Source: Chloroflexota bacterium
Lineage (GTDB): Bacteria; Chloroflexota; UBA11872; VXOZ01
DNA: 64,000 bases
Assembly (NCBI GenBank): GCA_958295775.1
Contig: CATQHC010000002.1
Coordinates: 717,663 to 781,662 of the forward strand
Direction: 5' to 3'
The notes below the pieces were generated by a model. It saw nothing but the letters and a program-made list of their open reading frames with translations. It searched no databases and was not told where the DNA came from. This document shows, piece by piece, positions 36,839 through 46,313 of the stretch. Position 1 is the first letter of the stretch; each line of letters opens with the position of its first letter. A program made the position numbers and the translations under genes.

Positions 36839-37897
36839 TCAGTGACAGTGGTGAAACCACGCTGCAACAACCGTGCGGCGCATGAGCGGCCACGTTGTAT
36901 CAGGGCACGCAATACCTGCCTTCTCCAATAGGTCCCGGGCCAATTCCAGCAGTTCCCTGTCCGGTCGGGATTCGTCCCAAGCGGCAAGCGTCAAGTACTG
37001 TACCGCTTCAATCGCCCCGCGTATCGGGTTACCTGAAGCGTAGTTGGCGACAAAGTGCGCAAGGTCATGCGGAGTCGTAAAAGGTCGGTCGCGTGCATAC
37101 ATCCAGTTCATTAGTTGGGTGAACGTCGGCAGGAGAGCCGCGCGGGTTCGCCGCCAAAACGTTTCAGGCGGCATACCGAGACTTGCCGGATCGAGCCCCT
37201 GCCGCAAGCGCCATGCGGCCTCCACGAGCGTAACGCTCTCGCTGGCGGCAGGAACCAGCGAACTCAGTAGATCGCGTTTGCCCTCGTACCGAATGGCGTA
37301 CAACTCGTGTAGCAGCGCAACGGCATCCGCAATCGCGAATGCCGCTTTACTGGATTGGTATGCGAGAAAGATGCCGGCTTCTTCATCGTCTTGCAACGAT
37401 TCCGGCCCGTCTTCAACGCACTCCAGCAAACAGATCATCCGGTTGAGCAGCAAGACCTGTGCTTCGATGAGAGGGATGTCTGACGGCTGCCAGTCCGGCA
37501 GAGTGTCCAGGAGTTTCGCATCGCCATGGAACACGTAGCCCGCGTGCCGCAGGTCAAAGTTGAAGATGCTTGGCGGTAACCATGCAAAGCGATGGAGACC
37601 GACACCGAGCAGGTCTACGCCGCGCACTCCGAGCATGCGCGCGGCCTGATCCGCGCGATCTTTGAGAAACCGGGGGTCGGGCTCAGTCTTGGCAACCACC
37701 ACCACATCATAGTCATTGAACGGCTGCATGCCCCGGGGAGACGCCCGAAACGCACCCTCACCGTGGGCGAAACTGCCGGTTAGAATGAGCGTCTCAACGT
37801 CGGGTAGGCTACGACAGACCGCCTGCCGGAGGCGTTCGATGTCCTGCGCGGCGCGAGAGTGGATGCGCATGTCTGTTTCCGCCACCATATGCTCCAT
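36839..37897 (-). CDS. Nucleotidyltransferase-fold protein
   Basis: 352 residues. The N-terminal domain has the pol-beta-type signature LILTGSFAHGEGAF...FNDYDVVVV, with GS helix and D-x-D metal site about 20 residues on. The insert between (RASPRGMQP) is longer than in minimal MNT proteins. The rest is all-helical (LIEAQVLLLNRMICLLECVED, AAFAIADAVALLHELYA), as in proteins of this group that modify larger substrates. The stop is one base from the start of the phosphatase-glycosyltransferase fusion, so both are probably made together. The transferred nucleotide and acceptor are unknown. Confidence 0.75.
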   Translation of the reverse strand: MEHMVAETDMRIHSRAAQDIERLRQAVCRSLPDVETLILTGSFAHGEGAFRASPRGMQPFNDYDVVVVAKTEPDPRFLKDRADQAARMLGVRGVDLLGVGLHRFAWLPPSIFNFDLRHAGYVFHGDAKLLDTLPDWQPSDIPLIEAQVLLLNRMICLLECVEDGPESLQDDEEAGIFLAYQSSKAAFAIADAVALLHELYAIRYEGKRDLLSSLVPAASESVTLVEAAWRLRQGLDPASLGMPPETFWRRTRAALLPTFTQLMNWMYARDRPFTTPHDLAHFVANYASGNPIRGAIEAVQYLTLAAWDESRPDRELLELARDLLEKAGIACPDTTWPLMRRTVVAAWFHHCH

Positions 37898-38041
37898 TAT
37901 ATTGGGACTCGCGGCAGGTTGCGCAGGACGAAATGTGTCGCGCTCTTTGACCTGATGCCGGTGTCACCGTACAATGCAGAACGAGTATTCACGCTAAGGT
38001 ACAGCCAACCACGCACGGTATGGTTGAAGGAGAAGCAAACT

Positions 38042-38512
38042 ATGACGCCGGAAGAGAAACTCAAAGAACTTGGTTTTGAAATTCAGACGCCGAACGCACC
38101 AATCGCAAATTACGTGCCCTGGGTGCGCACTGGGAACCTCGTTTACTTGTCAGGCCAGGGCCCCAATCGCGCCGGCGACCCCGACTCCCCAAACTACGAC
38201 GGCAAGTTGGGCGAGACCTACAGTATTGAGGAAGGCTACAAGGCCGCGCAGCTCACCGCCTTCAACCTTCTCTGCGCCCTCAAGGATGCCACTGGTGATC
38301 TCAGCAAGGTTAGCCGCATTGTGAAAGTGCTGGGCATGGTCAACGGCACACCAGACTTTGCCGACCAACCCAAGGTTATGAATGGCTGCTCCGATCTCTT
38401 GGTGGAGGTCTTTGGCGACAAGGGCAAGCATGCCCGTTCAGCAGTCGGCATGGGTGCGCTGCCAAATAACATCCCGGTCGAGATTGAGATAATTGTCGAA
38501 GTTGAAGACTAG
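38042..38512 (+). CDS. RidA (YjgF/YER057c) family protein
   Basis: 156 residues from ATG 38042 with AAGGAGAAG upstream. The family core is clear: VRTGNLVYLSGQGPN near the front, TAFNLLCALKDATGDLSKVSRIVKV in the middle. The C-terminal HARSAVGMGALPNNIPVEIEII holds the conserved Arg that contacts the imine substrate. It is about 30 residues longer than E. coli RidA, due to an N-terminal extension and an insert at NRAGDPDSPNYDGKLGETY; this fits the YjgF subgroup next to metabolic genes. It likely hydrolyses reactive enamines or imines in the cytosol. Confidence 0.88.
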   Translation: MTPEEKLKELGFEIQTPNAPIANYVPWVRTGNLVYLSGQGPNRAGDPDSPNYDGKLGETYSIEEGYKAAQLTAFNLLCALKDATGDLSKVSRIVKVLGMVNGTPDFADQPKVMNGCSDLLVEVFGDKGKHARSAVGMGALPNNIPVEIEIIVEVED

Positions 38513-38925
38513 CGACGCCGGTAATCGATTCGACTTCCTCACGAGAACGCGCGTCGAGCGCAAGGTGAGCGTGACCTTGATGGTGTAGCAGAGGGCCGCG
38601 TTAGCCTGGGCTCGGCGGGGGCTGTCCGCGCACGTCCTTGGAACCTGTCTTGGCATCCGCGTTACCGGTGTACTCAGGCGTTTTGTGGCGCAGATTTCCC
38701 ACGTCGTAGTCCCACCACAATGACATATTGCTCGGTAGCGCAGGTTTGCAACCTGCGCCACTAGGGGGGTTCATTCTGTTCAACTTCAATAATCTCCGCA
38801 GCACTGAGGGATGCGGCCCATCTGCAAATGGCTAATGCGAAATGTCGTCCTCAATGCGTCCCCAGGGCACATGCCAGTCTCGGCACGAAACCCTCTAGAG
38901 TCATTGTGAGCGTCTAGGCTTCAGC
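38513..38925. other. Intergenic stretch with a palindromic repeat
   Basis: About 410 bp. The only clear structure is the 21-bp REP-like palindrome at 38738-38758. No gene is supported. Confidence 0.5.
38738..38758. repeat. REP-like palindrome, copy 1
   Basis: GCGCAGGTT TGC AACCTGCGC, a perfect 9-bp stem with a 3-base loop, preceded by GGTA. Closely related copies are at 44441-44461 and 60925-60945. Confidence 0.8.
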
Positions 38926-39678
38926 ATGGCCGGATTACAAGAGCACGGCGCAACAAAGATAAGACTCGACCGGCTGCTCGTTACGCGCAACTATTGCGCG
39001 AGCCGCGAAAAGGCCGCCTTTTCCATACGTGCCGGCGGGGTGCAGGTAAACGGCAAGACGATTACCAAACCGGCCGCCCAGGTTGACCCTGACGCGCAGA
39101 TTTCCGTCGACGGGCAGGGCGCGCTGCGCATTGGTCGCGGCGAACGCAAGCTGGCGGGGGTGCTAGAGGGCTTTGGCATCGACTGCACTGGCAAGGTGGC
39201 CCTCGACGTCGGCAGCGGCGCTGGCGGCTTCACCTGGCGCTTGCTCCAACATGGCGTACGGCGAGTATTCGCCGTAGACGTAGGGAGCGATCAACTGAGT
39301 GAGGAACTGAGAGTAGACCCAAGAGTCGCGGTCTATGAACAGACCGACGTGCGCGACCTCACCTCACTGCCCGACCCGCCGCACATCGCGTTGGTTGATG
39401 TTTCCTTCATCTCATTGCGGGCTGTCTTGCCACATGTGTGCACACTGACACGAGCTGATGCAGACCTCGTTGTACTACTAAAGCCACAGTTTGAATTGGG
39501 CTCGGTCGCCCTGCAGAAAGGCGAGACGGTGCGCAATGTCCACACGCAAGGCCGAATTCGCGATTCATTCATTGCGTGGTGTTCGGCACACAATCTTGCG
39601 GTAAGGGGCGTCGTTAAGTGTCCGCTGCCCGGCAAGCACGGCGATCGCGAGTTGTTCCTCCACCTCAAGCCCATGTAG
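38926..39678 (+). CDS. tlyA: TlyA-type rRNA 2'-O-methyltransferase (S4 domain plus FtsJ-like domain)
   Basis: 250 residues. Residues 11-70 form an S4 RNA-binding domain: IRLDRLLVTRNYCASREKAA and IRAGGVQVNGKTITKPAAQV. From residue 85 comes the Rossmann methyltransferase: VALDVGSGAGGFTWRLLQHG (SAM site), VFAVDVG, the D-x-x-D region and LVVLLKPQFELG with the catalytic Lys. PGKHGDRELFLHLKP ends the domain. The family methylates the ribose of 16S and/or 23S rRNA cytidines; mycobacterial members affect capreomycin susceptibility. Length (about 250-270) is normal. Start chosen because no other in-frame codon precedes the S4 domain sensibly. Confidence 0.9.
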   Translation: MAGLQEHGATKIRLDRLLVTRNYCASREKAAFSIRAGGVQVNGKTITKPAAQVDPDAQISVDGQGALRIGRGERKLAGVLEGFGIDCTGKVALDVGSGAGGFTWRLLQHGVRRVFAVDVGSDQLSEELRVDPRVAVYEQTDVRDLTSLPDPPHIALVDVSFISLRAVLPHVCTLTRADADLVVLLKPQFELGSVALQKGETVRNVHTQGRIRDSFIAWCSAHNLAVRGVVKCPLPGKHGDRELFLHLKPM

Positions 39679-39926
39679 AGAAGCAGCCGCACTCCCTATG
39701 GAAACCCTTGCGAAACCCCTTTCGCCTTGCCGGTGAATGATCGGGCCGGGGGGTAAAGAACGGCTTCACGGCTAGCGATCCCTAGCTACCCACACCCCTC
39801 TCTGGATTCCGACTTTCGCCGGAAAGACGGAGTTAGGCAATGGTCTTCGGAAGTGAGCAAAGGGCGGAGAATCCTAGCGGCCCTAACCAATGGGACGAGC
39901 AACCCGCAGCGCCCCGCGCATCGGGT

Positions 39927-41501
39927 TCAAGTTGCCGGCGAACTTGATGGCGCGGGGTCTTGCACCCCGGAGCCCGACATCAGCGCGCTAAAGGGATGTA
40001 GCTTGTGGACACAGTGATTGCCGGTATCCGCCACGTACACGTGTTCGCGCTCGTCCACGGCAATCCCACATGGGTCTGAAAACAGTCCCTGCTTACCGGC
40101 AGCCATTGGGCCCCACTCGAAGAGCGGTTCGCCGGCAGCGGACAACTCCTGTACGCGGTTGTTCCACGTGTCCACCACATAGATTCTGCCGCTCCGGTCC
40201 AGGGCAATGCCGCTGGGATTGCGAAATTGGCCCGGTTCGGAGCCTTCCTCGCCCCATTGCTGCGTTGGCTCACCCTCCGCCGAGAGTTTCTGCACACGGT
40301 GATTCCCCGAATCCGTCACGTAGATCCAGCCCTCGTGATCAACAGCGATGCCGGTCGGCGCGCGAAATTCACCCGGCTCACCGCCGGAGGATCCCCAGAT
40401 ATTCAGCAATTCACCGTTCGCAGACAGCTTCTGGATGCGGTGATTGCCGGTGTCCGCGACAAAAATCTCACCGTCGGAATTCACCGCGACCCCACCGGGC
40501 GAACGGAATTGTCCAGGCTTGGAGCCCTGCTCACCCCACTGGCGCAGTGGTTGGCCTTCAGCGGACAGCTTCTGAATGCGGTGATTGAGTGTGTCCGACA
40601 CAAACATCTGGCCTTCCCCGTCAATCGTCAAGCCGCGGGGGGAGCGAAACTCGCCCGGCTTCTGTCCGGTGTTTCCCCACTGCGCAGTCGCTTCCCCATC
40701 AGTAGAAAGCTTCTGAACACGGTTGTTGAGTGTGTCGGCTAGATACATATTTCCCTGTGGGTCCAGCGCGACGTCGTGCGGAGAACTGAACTGCCCATCT
40801 CTTGAACCAAGCTCTCCCCAGATCGAGATGCTGCGGCGCCGCTGACTGGACTTTACGCGGCGAATTATCCTCACCGCCCAGACAATCATAACGATAAGCG
40901 CAGCCAATGAGAGCGGCAGCAACCACAGCACGCCGAGCAACAATGGGAAGTCGTACAGAATGTGGAGCACCACCGGAATCACCCAAGCCAAACGTAGGGA
41001 CCGTCCGCGGTTCGCTTCATTGAACGTGCCCTGCGCAATGTAGTACCCCATGATGGCGCCGAGCGCGGCATGCGCGGGGACCGAGGTAAGGACTCGTATG
41101 CCCGCTCCCAGCACGTCCCCCTCTATGACAAAGGCGATGCTCTCCAAAGTAGCAAATCCGAGGGAAGCGACGACACCGTAGACTACCCCATCGAACGGCT
41201 CAGCCAGCCGTTTGCGCTGGCACGAGTATCCTGCGAGTATCCAATACTTGAATGACTCCTCGAGAATTGCTACGCCAAGAATTGTTCTTGCCAATGCAAC
41301 ATAGAAGTAGCTGGGCATGAGGACATAGATTGGCGATATGGGAAATCCCAAAATGATCACCGGAATCGTGACGAGGACGCCAAGTCCAAACGTTGCCCAA
41401 AGGATTGTGCGCGGCTGTGGATACTGCGGACGGGTGTGCAGGAACCACATGAGAGCGAGGCCCGGCACCACCGCGGAAGAAAACAAGACTAATGGTTGCA
41501 A
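39927..41501 (-). CDS. PrsW-like intramembrane protease fused to six NHL repeats
   Basis: 524 residues. Residues 1-215 are a membrane domain with about seven hydrophobic segments and PrsW motifs: LEESFKYW (Glu81, Glu82, Lys85), GFATLES (Glu120), VPAHAALGAIMGY (His144) and VVLHILYDFPLLL (His180). These match the metal-binding EExxK/FxxxE/H set of PrsW glutamic/metallo proteases. A basic segment (RIIRRVKSSQRRR) then leads to six NHL repeats from about 228 to 505, each with the pattern G-x-F-x-x-P-x-G-[IV]-A-[VL]-D and ending NHR[IV]QKLS, enough for a closed six-bladed propeller. The propeller side relative to the membrane is uncertain. I know of PrsW alone in signalling proteolysis; this fusion looks unusual. 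Confidence 0.82.
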   Translation of the reverse strand: MQPLVLFSSAVVPGLALMWFLHTRPQYPQPRTILWATFGLGVLVTIPVIILGFPISPIYVLMPSYFYVALARTILGVAILEESFKYWILAGYSCQRKRLAEPFDGVVYGVVASLGFATLESIAFVIEGDVLGAGIRVLTSVPAHAALGAIMGYYIAQGTFNEANRGRSLRLAWVIPVVLHILYDFPLLLGVLWLLPLSLAALIVMIVWAVRIIRRVKSSQRRRSISIWGELGSRDGQFSSPHDVALDPQGNMYLADTLNNRVQKLSTDGEATAQWGNTGQKPGEFRSPRGLTIDGEGQMFVSDTLNHRIQKLSAEGQPLRQWGEQGSKPGQFRSPGGVAVNSDGEIFVADTGNHRIQKLSANGELLNIWGSSGGEPGEFRAPTGIAVDHEGWIYVTDSGNHRVQKLSAEGEPTQQWGEEGSEPGQFRNPSGIALDRSGRIYVVDTWNNRVQELSAAGEPLFEWGPMAAGKQGLFSDPCGIAVDEREHVYVADTGNHCVHKLHPFSALMSGSGVQDPAPSSSPAT

Positions 41502-41843
41502 CGCAGCCTCCCTGCTACACCCATCGCTATCGCTAAACTCATATGCAGTTGAACGTTCTTAGACTCGCGCATTTTGCCTGAACTTCCCCAGCGCTCCGAC
41601 TATTCGGTGAGCATGTCTAGGTCTGACTCTCGGCGAGTTGACCCTATGCCCGAGTATTTGCGTGGAGAAACGGCCCCAATCTAAGGGGGGTAAACCTTGG
41701 AATCGAGGGCTGACCGCGGCGGAGGACGTTCCTCTCCCCGCTAAGCGTGACACGAAGCGGACTCAGTGTGCAAGCCCGACAAATATCAATTGGTATAGGT
41801 AGAACTCGTTCTAGAGTGAATGGACGGCAGGGCACATTGCCAA
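41502..41843. other. Intergenic stretch, no gene recognised
   Basis: About 340 bp between two minus-strand genes. No hairpin or motif stands out. Confidence 0.45.
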
Positions 41844-44204
41844 CTATGGGACAAAATCAATCCACGTGGGACTCGACCATGCTCGCGGCCCCCAGGCTGG
41901 GGCAACATTGGAAAGGTGGTTGCGCCAGGCCATTGATTGTTCAACCCAAATGTAGTAAAAGTGCGGTCCGGGTGACGCATCTGCATCGGTATAGACGCCC
42001 GATGCATGCTCGTCAGCAGTCTCCCAGGCTGTAATCACCCTGCCGTCACGCACCAGCTTGACGGTCGCCGGTTGATTTCGCAACTGCACCTTCCAACTAA
42101 CTTCCGGCGGCGTCTCCGTCCTGCCCTCGCCCCCCATGAAGACCCCGGAAACCCAGACTTGCACCGCGATACGGGAACCGTCGGTCGCGAAACAACGATG
42201 CTGCCGCAGCGCATCGAGAATTGCTGGACGCGTCAGCTCCTCGGCATATATCCCCGTCAGCCCGCCGCCGGTACCCGCCGTGCGGCGATGGCCGTCGCTG
42301 CAACCGATGAAGCCCAGCTTGCGGCCACTCTTGAGCACATCGTGAATCTTCTGCCGATACTCCCGGTCGAGCATGTGCACACGCCAGCCGGAGCAAACCT
42401 CCATGTTCGTCTCCGTATCAGAGTCGGACAAGAATTGCCAGTGTTCGTGGTGTGGATGCAGGATCGCGCCATGCTGCTCGGCGTGCGCGGCAAGTGCGGC
42501 GAGCGGCGCTCCTTCCACTTCGGTATAGCGCAGGAGCGGCAGGTCTTTATCTCCGGCAATCACTGTGCGGTGATTTGAAGTCCTGGCGCCGGTTGCGCGA
42601 CTCATCTGCGACCATTCGTACGCGGGGAGTAATACTAGGTCGTCCAAGTGCTGAAAGTGACGCGCAAAGTGGTAGTCCTGGTCGTATTCCGACGTCGTGA
42701 GGCTCAGGAGGTGCTTGTCGTTATCGGAAATAGCCATGCAATCCAAATGGGCCTTGTCACGCGCATACGCGATCAGTTCGTCAACGTACCCCTCCGCATC
42801 GGCGGAGTGCGTCGAATGCACATGCAGGTCAGCCCAAAAGAGCGAAAGCTCAGTTTCTCTCTTCTCATTCGTTTCCGCTCTTGCAGCATTCTCCTGAATT
42901 TGCACACGCGGCCTGGGCTCGAGCCGGGGCTCATCCACCGTTACGGGAAAGCATCCGTGCCAAGCTCCCTCATCGCGAAAGACCGGCAAGTCAGCCACGC
43001 CATACGCTGCCACACAAACATCTTCCACTGAAATTTCCGGCGCAACCCGCGCGGTTAGCCAAAGGCCTTTCTGCCCCGCGGCGTTCGCGACCGGCGTGTA
43101 GTAGCGGGGTCCGTCGGCAATGAAGCGGGTGTCGTGGACGTTGGGCAGAGCTTGGTTGGCAGTAGTTTCGAGGCGCCGCCCGCAGAGCACGCCCGGCGTA
43201 ATGGTCGTGCTGCCGTTCGCTTGCTTCTTGCGTTCCCAGAGCAACCAGACGCCGCCATCAGAGTCCGGAACCACCAGCGGTTTGCGCCGCCTGCCGAGAT
43301 AGCCCCATACTCCCAAGCCCTGCCATTCCAGCATGCCCCAGGCCAAGACTCCCAGGTCCGGCGAACCGCTGGCGTCACGCACCAGCTCCCAGCGGCCCCC
43401 AACGCGCCGAGCGACCCGGGCTACGGGCCACTGGTCGAGCACGTTTGTATCGCTCACGACTTCCTGGCGGCAGAGCCATGCAATCCAGGGATTGCCCGCG
43501 CTGTCAACAGTGAGTGACGGCACAAGTTGCCACGCTGCCGACGAAACCATGGGCGTCTCAACTGCGCTGTCAGCTACAGACTCTCTGAGTGTCACAGCGC
43601 CATTGTTGTCCACAAAGGCAGCCTGAATGCCATACGTGCTGCCATCATAGGCATCCCAAGCCACCCAACAGCCGTCCGGCGTCACAGCCACTTCCGGGCG
43701 TTGCACCCATCCGGCCGCGGGCGTAACGTCTATTGGTTCCGACCAGCCCGCACCTTCATTGACAACGAGCCTGATGACATATTCGCCCGGCGACGCAGCC
43801 TCGCACCACACTGCCGCCATGCGTTCATCCGTTGAGTCAGCGTGCAGGGAAACCACGAAACCCCTGCTGCCCAGGGGTTTGGGAGATTCCCAGCCGGATT
43901 CAGAACGCGTGGACCCAACGGCAGCATACGATTGGCTTGATTCTTGGCTAATCCAGGCGCAGACCGGCACACCCCGGACAAGCCCAACGCAGGGCGAGTG
44001 GTTCCTGCCTCCTACAGGGGTTAGAGTCTCAATTTGCGCAGGATCATCACCGTGCAGCGCTCGTGCGTAGATTTTCTCGTCGTCCCGCTGATAACCCTGC
44101 CACACGGCCCAGAGCGTGTCGCCACTGCACACCGCATGCGGCGTGTGGCATTCGATTCCCTGCAATTCCGCCGATAGAACCGCATGCTTGATTGTATCCG
44201 TCAT
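41844..44204 (-). CDS. PHP-domain (DUF3604-like) metal-dependent hydrolase with N-terminal propeller-like half
   Basis: 786 residues. The first 420 residues hold repeated segments with Trp-rich strands (PHAVCSGDTLWAVWQGY; RPEVAVTPDGCWVAWDAYDG; VPSLTVDSAGNPWIAWLC; DSDGGVWLLWERK), spaced like blades of a sialidase-type propeller. At about 455 the PHP domain begins: FWADLHVHSTHSADAEGYVDEL (two metal His), MAISDND, ILHPHHEHW and LGFIGCSDGHRR, all metal-site positions. The end is a beta-rich domain (RNQPATVKLVRDGRVITAW, ASPGPHFYYIWVEQ) as in DUF3604 proteins. No signal peptide is seen. It probably hydrolyses a phosphate or related ester; substrate unknown. Confidence 0.75.
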   Translation of the reverse strand: MTDTIKHAVLSAELQGIECHTPHAVCSGDTLWAVWQGYQRDDEKIYARALHGDDPAQIETLTPVGGRNHSPCVGLVRGVPVCAWISQESSQSYAAVGSTRSESGWESPKPLGSRGFVVSLHADSTDERMAAVWCEAASPGEYVIRLVVNEGAGWSEPIDVTPAAGWVQRPEVAVTPDGCWVAWDAYDGSTYGIQAAFVDNNGAVTLRESVADSAVETPMVSSAAWQLVPSLTVDSAGNPWIAWLCRQEVVSDTNVLDQWPVARVARRVGGRWELVRDASGSPDLGVLAWGMLEWQGLGVWGYLGRRRKPLVVPDSDGGVWLLWERKKQANGSTTITPGVLCGRRLETTANQALPNVHDTRFIADGPRYYTPVANAAGQKGLWLTARVAPEISVEDVCVAAYGVADLPVFRDEGAWHGCFPVTVDEPRLEPRPRVQIQENAARAETNEKRETELSLFWADLHVHSTHSADAEGYVDELIAYARDKAHLDCMAISDNDKHLLSLTTSEYDQDYHFARHFQHLDDLVLLPAYEWSQMSRATGARTSNHRTVIAGDKDLPLLRYTEVEGAPLAALAAHAEQHGAILHPHHEHWQFLSDSDTETNMEVCSGWRVHMLDREYRQKIHDVLKSGRKLGFIGCSDGHRRTAGTGGGLTGIYAEELTRPAILDALRQHRCFATDGSRIAVQVWVSGVFMGGEGRTETPPEVSWKVQLRNQPATVKLVRDGRVITAWETADEHASGVYTDADASPGPHFYYIWVEQSMAWRNHLSNVAPAWGPRAWSSPTWIDFVP

Positions 44205-44529
44205 AGTCGGCTACACCTCCACCATTCTCCTACGTAATGCTGTAACTGTATTTGCTTCTTGGGTAAACAGGGGTCAGTCAGCCAGAAAGCCGCCAATGCG
44301 GACTTGCGCGAGAGGTGAAGACGCTAAGCGACAACTGCTTCAAGGGGCTTGATTCCCGCCTTCAAACTCTCACCGCTGCTCTGAAGTCCGCAGTTTAGGC
44401 GGCAACCGAAATCATCGCTCTGCCTGTCCGAGAAACAGTAGCGCAGGTTAGAAACCTGCGCCTGCTGCCCGACACCACAATCGATGTCCTGGCTGCCACT
44501 GCTTAAGTGATCAACTCTCGCGCATATTC
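44205..44529. other. Intergenic stretch with a palindromic repeat
   Basis: About 325 bp between the start of the PHP gene and the stop of the oxidoreductase gene. The REP-like copy at 44441-44461 is the only recognised structure. Confidence 0.5.
44441..44461. repeat. REP-like palindrome, copy 2
   Basis: GCGCAGGTT AGA AACCTGCGC: same perfect 9-bp stem as copy 1, loop AGA instead of TGC, preceded by AGTA. Confidence 0.8.
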
Positions 44530-46068
44530 TCAAGCTTGGCCGAGATCCTTCAAAATCTCGTGGGCGGCATTGTGGCCGGGAACGCCACTAATCTCACCAC
44601 CCGGATGCTGGCCCGCACCGCAAAGATAGAGCCCTTTCAAGGGAGCCCGGTAGTGCGAAATCTCCGGCAGCGGACGGTTCCACACGAGGTGTTCGCCAAT
44701 GTGTTGGATATGCCAGATACAGCCGTCGGTCAACCCATTCTCGCGCTCTAAGTCGAGCGGCGTGCGCAGCTTGTAGTCGCGAATTGAGCGGCGGAAGTTC
44801 GGCGCGTGTTCGGTAATCTGATCGATAAGGCCCTCCGCCACCTGCTCCCGCACGTCGTCCCAAGTTCCGTTGCGCAGCTTCCCGGGCGCCGCATAGATCC
44901 AGATGGACGCAGTGTGGTACCCAGGCTGGGTCAGGCTATCATCAACCGCGGAAGGAATTGAATAGCTCACCAGAGGTTTGCGCGGCGGAAGCCCAGCCTC
45001 CAAGTCGTCGTAGCACGCGGACATTTCTGCTCGATTGAGGCTAATTACCACTGCGCCTTTACTCGGCACATCCGGGTCGCCGTCCCAGGCGGTCCATTGC
45101 GGCAACTCCGAAATCACTGCCAGGAATTTGTAGCAACTGACGTGAGTGACAAGTCCCTCAATACGCTTGCGAAAGCCGCTATCCAAGTGTGCCTCGGGCA
45201 TGAGGCGCAGGAACGTCCGCTTGGGATCGAGATTGGACGCCACCACGCGGCTACGCACTTCTCCGCCGTTTGCGAGCCGGATGCCGGTCACGTTGCCGCC
45301 CTCAACCAAGAATTCCTGAACTTCATGGTCGGTGTGAATCGTGACACCGGCCTCTTCCGCCGATTCCCTAAAGAGGCGGCTAATCACGCCAACGCCGCCG
45401 CGCACGTAGCCGTTCGGCGGCTTGATGCCCGTTGCTTCATCAACCGCGTTCAAGGAGGCGTAGGCAAATTGAAATGCCAGCGGATTCCTGCCTGCGGCGC
45501 CCGCCTCATATGCCAAGCGGTCCTTGAGCGGCCCATCCGGCAGAAACTCATCCTGGAGGTCGTATATCCGTGTGGTCAGCGCTTTCTCAAGCACAGCGGC
45601 CGCCGGTGTCCCGGCGATTTTCGCGCGCACCTCAGCGAGCGAGGGCGGCGGCTGCAGCCGGTACGGTGAAATCGCTCCCTGCAACGTGTTCTTGAACTCC
45701 CCATAGCGGCGCTGTCCTTCCCGCTCTTCCTGTGTCAAGTGCAGGGCGCGATTGCGGGGCGAATCATGGGTTTTCGGCCCAAAGTACGTCCCATCCGGCA
45801 GCACCTGAATCCCTTGCCGTGGGATAACCTCCATCCCTCTTTCGAGTAGGCGAAAGTCGCGATAGATCTTCGGTTGAATGCCGTGAACCATGTGGGCGCA
45901 GGTCGAGAACTTGAAGCCCGGCCACAATTCTTCCGTAATCGCCGCCCCACCCGTGAAAGGGCGGCGTTCAAAGACATGCACTGAGAGTCCGGCGCGCGCC
46001 AAGTAAGTCGCAGCCACCAGACCGTTATGGCCGCCGCCGACAATTGCTACGTCAATGTCACCCGCCAC
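44530..46068 (-). CDS. FAD-dependent oxidoreductase, phytoene-desaturase/PYROXD2-like
   Basis: 512 residues from GTG 46068, six bases after AAGGAG; a GTG five codons earlier sits on the ribosome site itself. It opens with the dinucleotide-binding motif VAIVGGGHNGLVAATYLARAG and the ERRPFTGGAA segment. Mid-protein elements include YVRGGVGVISRLFRESAEEAG and VVASNLDPKRTFL. The C-terminal FAD signature GLYLCGAGQHPGGEISGVPGHNAA is that of the carotenoid isomerase/desaturase group called PYROXD2. No carotenoid genes are nearby, so the substrate is open. Long for a monooxygenase, right for this family. Confidence 0.85.
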   Translation of the reverse strand: MAGDIDVAIVGGGHNGLVAATYLARAGLSVHVFERRPFTGGAAITEELWPGFKFSTCAHMVHGIQPKIYRDFRLLERGMEVIPRQGIQVLPDGTYFGPKTHDSPRNRALHLTQEEREGQRRYGEFKNTLQGAISPYRLQPPPSLAEVRAKIAGTPAAAVLEKALTTRIYDLQDEFLPDGPLKDRLAYEAGAAGRNPLAFQFAYASLNAVDEATGIKPPNGYVRGGVGVISRLFRESAEEAGVTIHTDHEVQEFLVEGGNVTGIRLANGGEVRSRVVASNLDPKRTFLRLMPEAHLDSGFRKRIEGLVTHVSCYKFLAVISELPQWTAWDGDPDVPSKGAVVISLNRAEMSACYDDLEAGLPPRKPLVSYSIPSAVDDSLTQPGYHTASIWIYAAPGKLRNGTWDDVREQVAEGLIDQITEHAPNFRRSIRDYKLRTPLDLERENGLTDGCIWHIQHIGEHLVWNRPLPEISHYRAPLKGLYLCGAGQHPGGEISGVPGHNAAHEILKDLGQA

Positions 46069-46193
46069 AAAGCGCTCCTTCACGTTTGCCTTAGAAAAGT
46101 TTCCGTAGAACTGCTCATTGTTCTGTTCTTAGTCTCCTGCCAGTCAGATCCATTTGCACAGGGGAACTACACACCCACAGGCACCGCCCAGAA

Positions 46194-46242
46194 CGAAGCG
46201 AGGATTCAATGGAGTCTTGTGAGAGACCCCTGCCTCGCTTCG
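46194..46242. terminator. Hairpin in the gap downstream of the solute-binding protein gene
   Basis: CGAAGCGAGG (46194-46203) pairs perfectly with CCTCGCTTCG (46233-46242). The loop is long (29 nt) and no T run follows, so its terminator role is doubtful. Confidence 0.3.
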
Positions 46243-46313
46243 CTCTCAACGTGTCCCGGCCGGTCAACCAACTTCGGCATTGGCCTTACGCAAGGCCAAC
46301 CAAAGCCAGCCGC

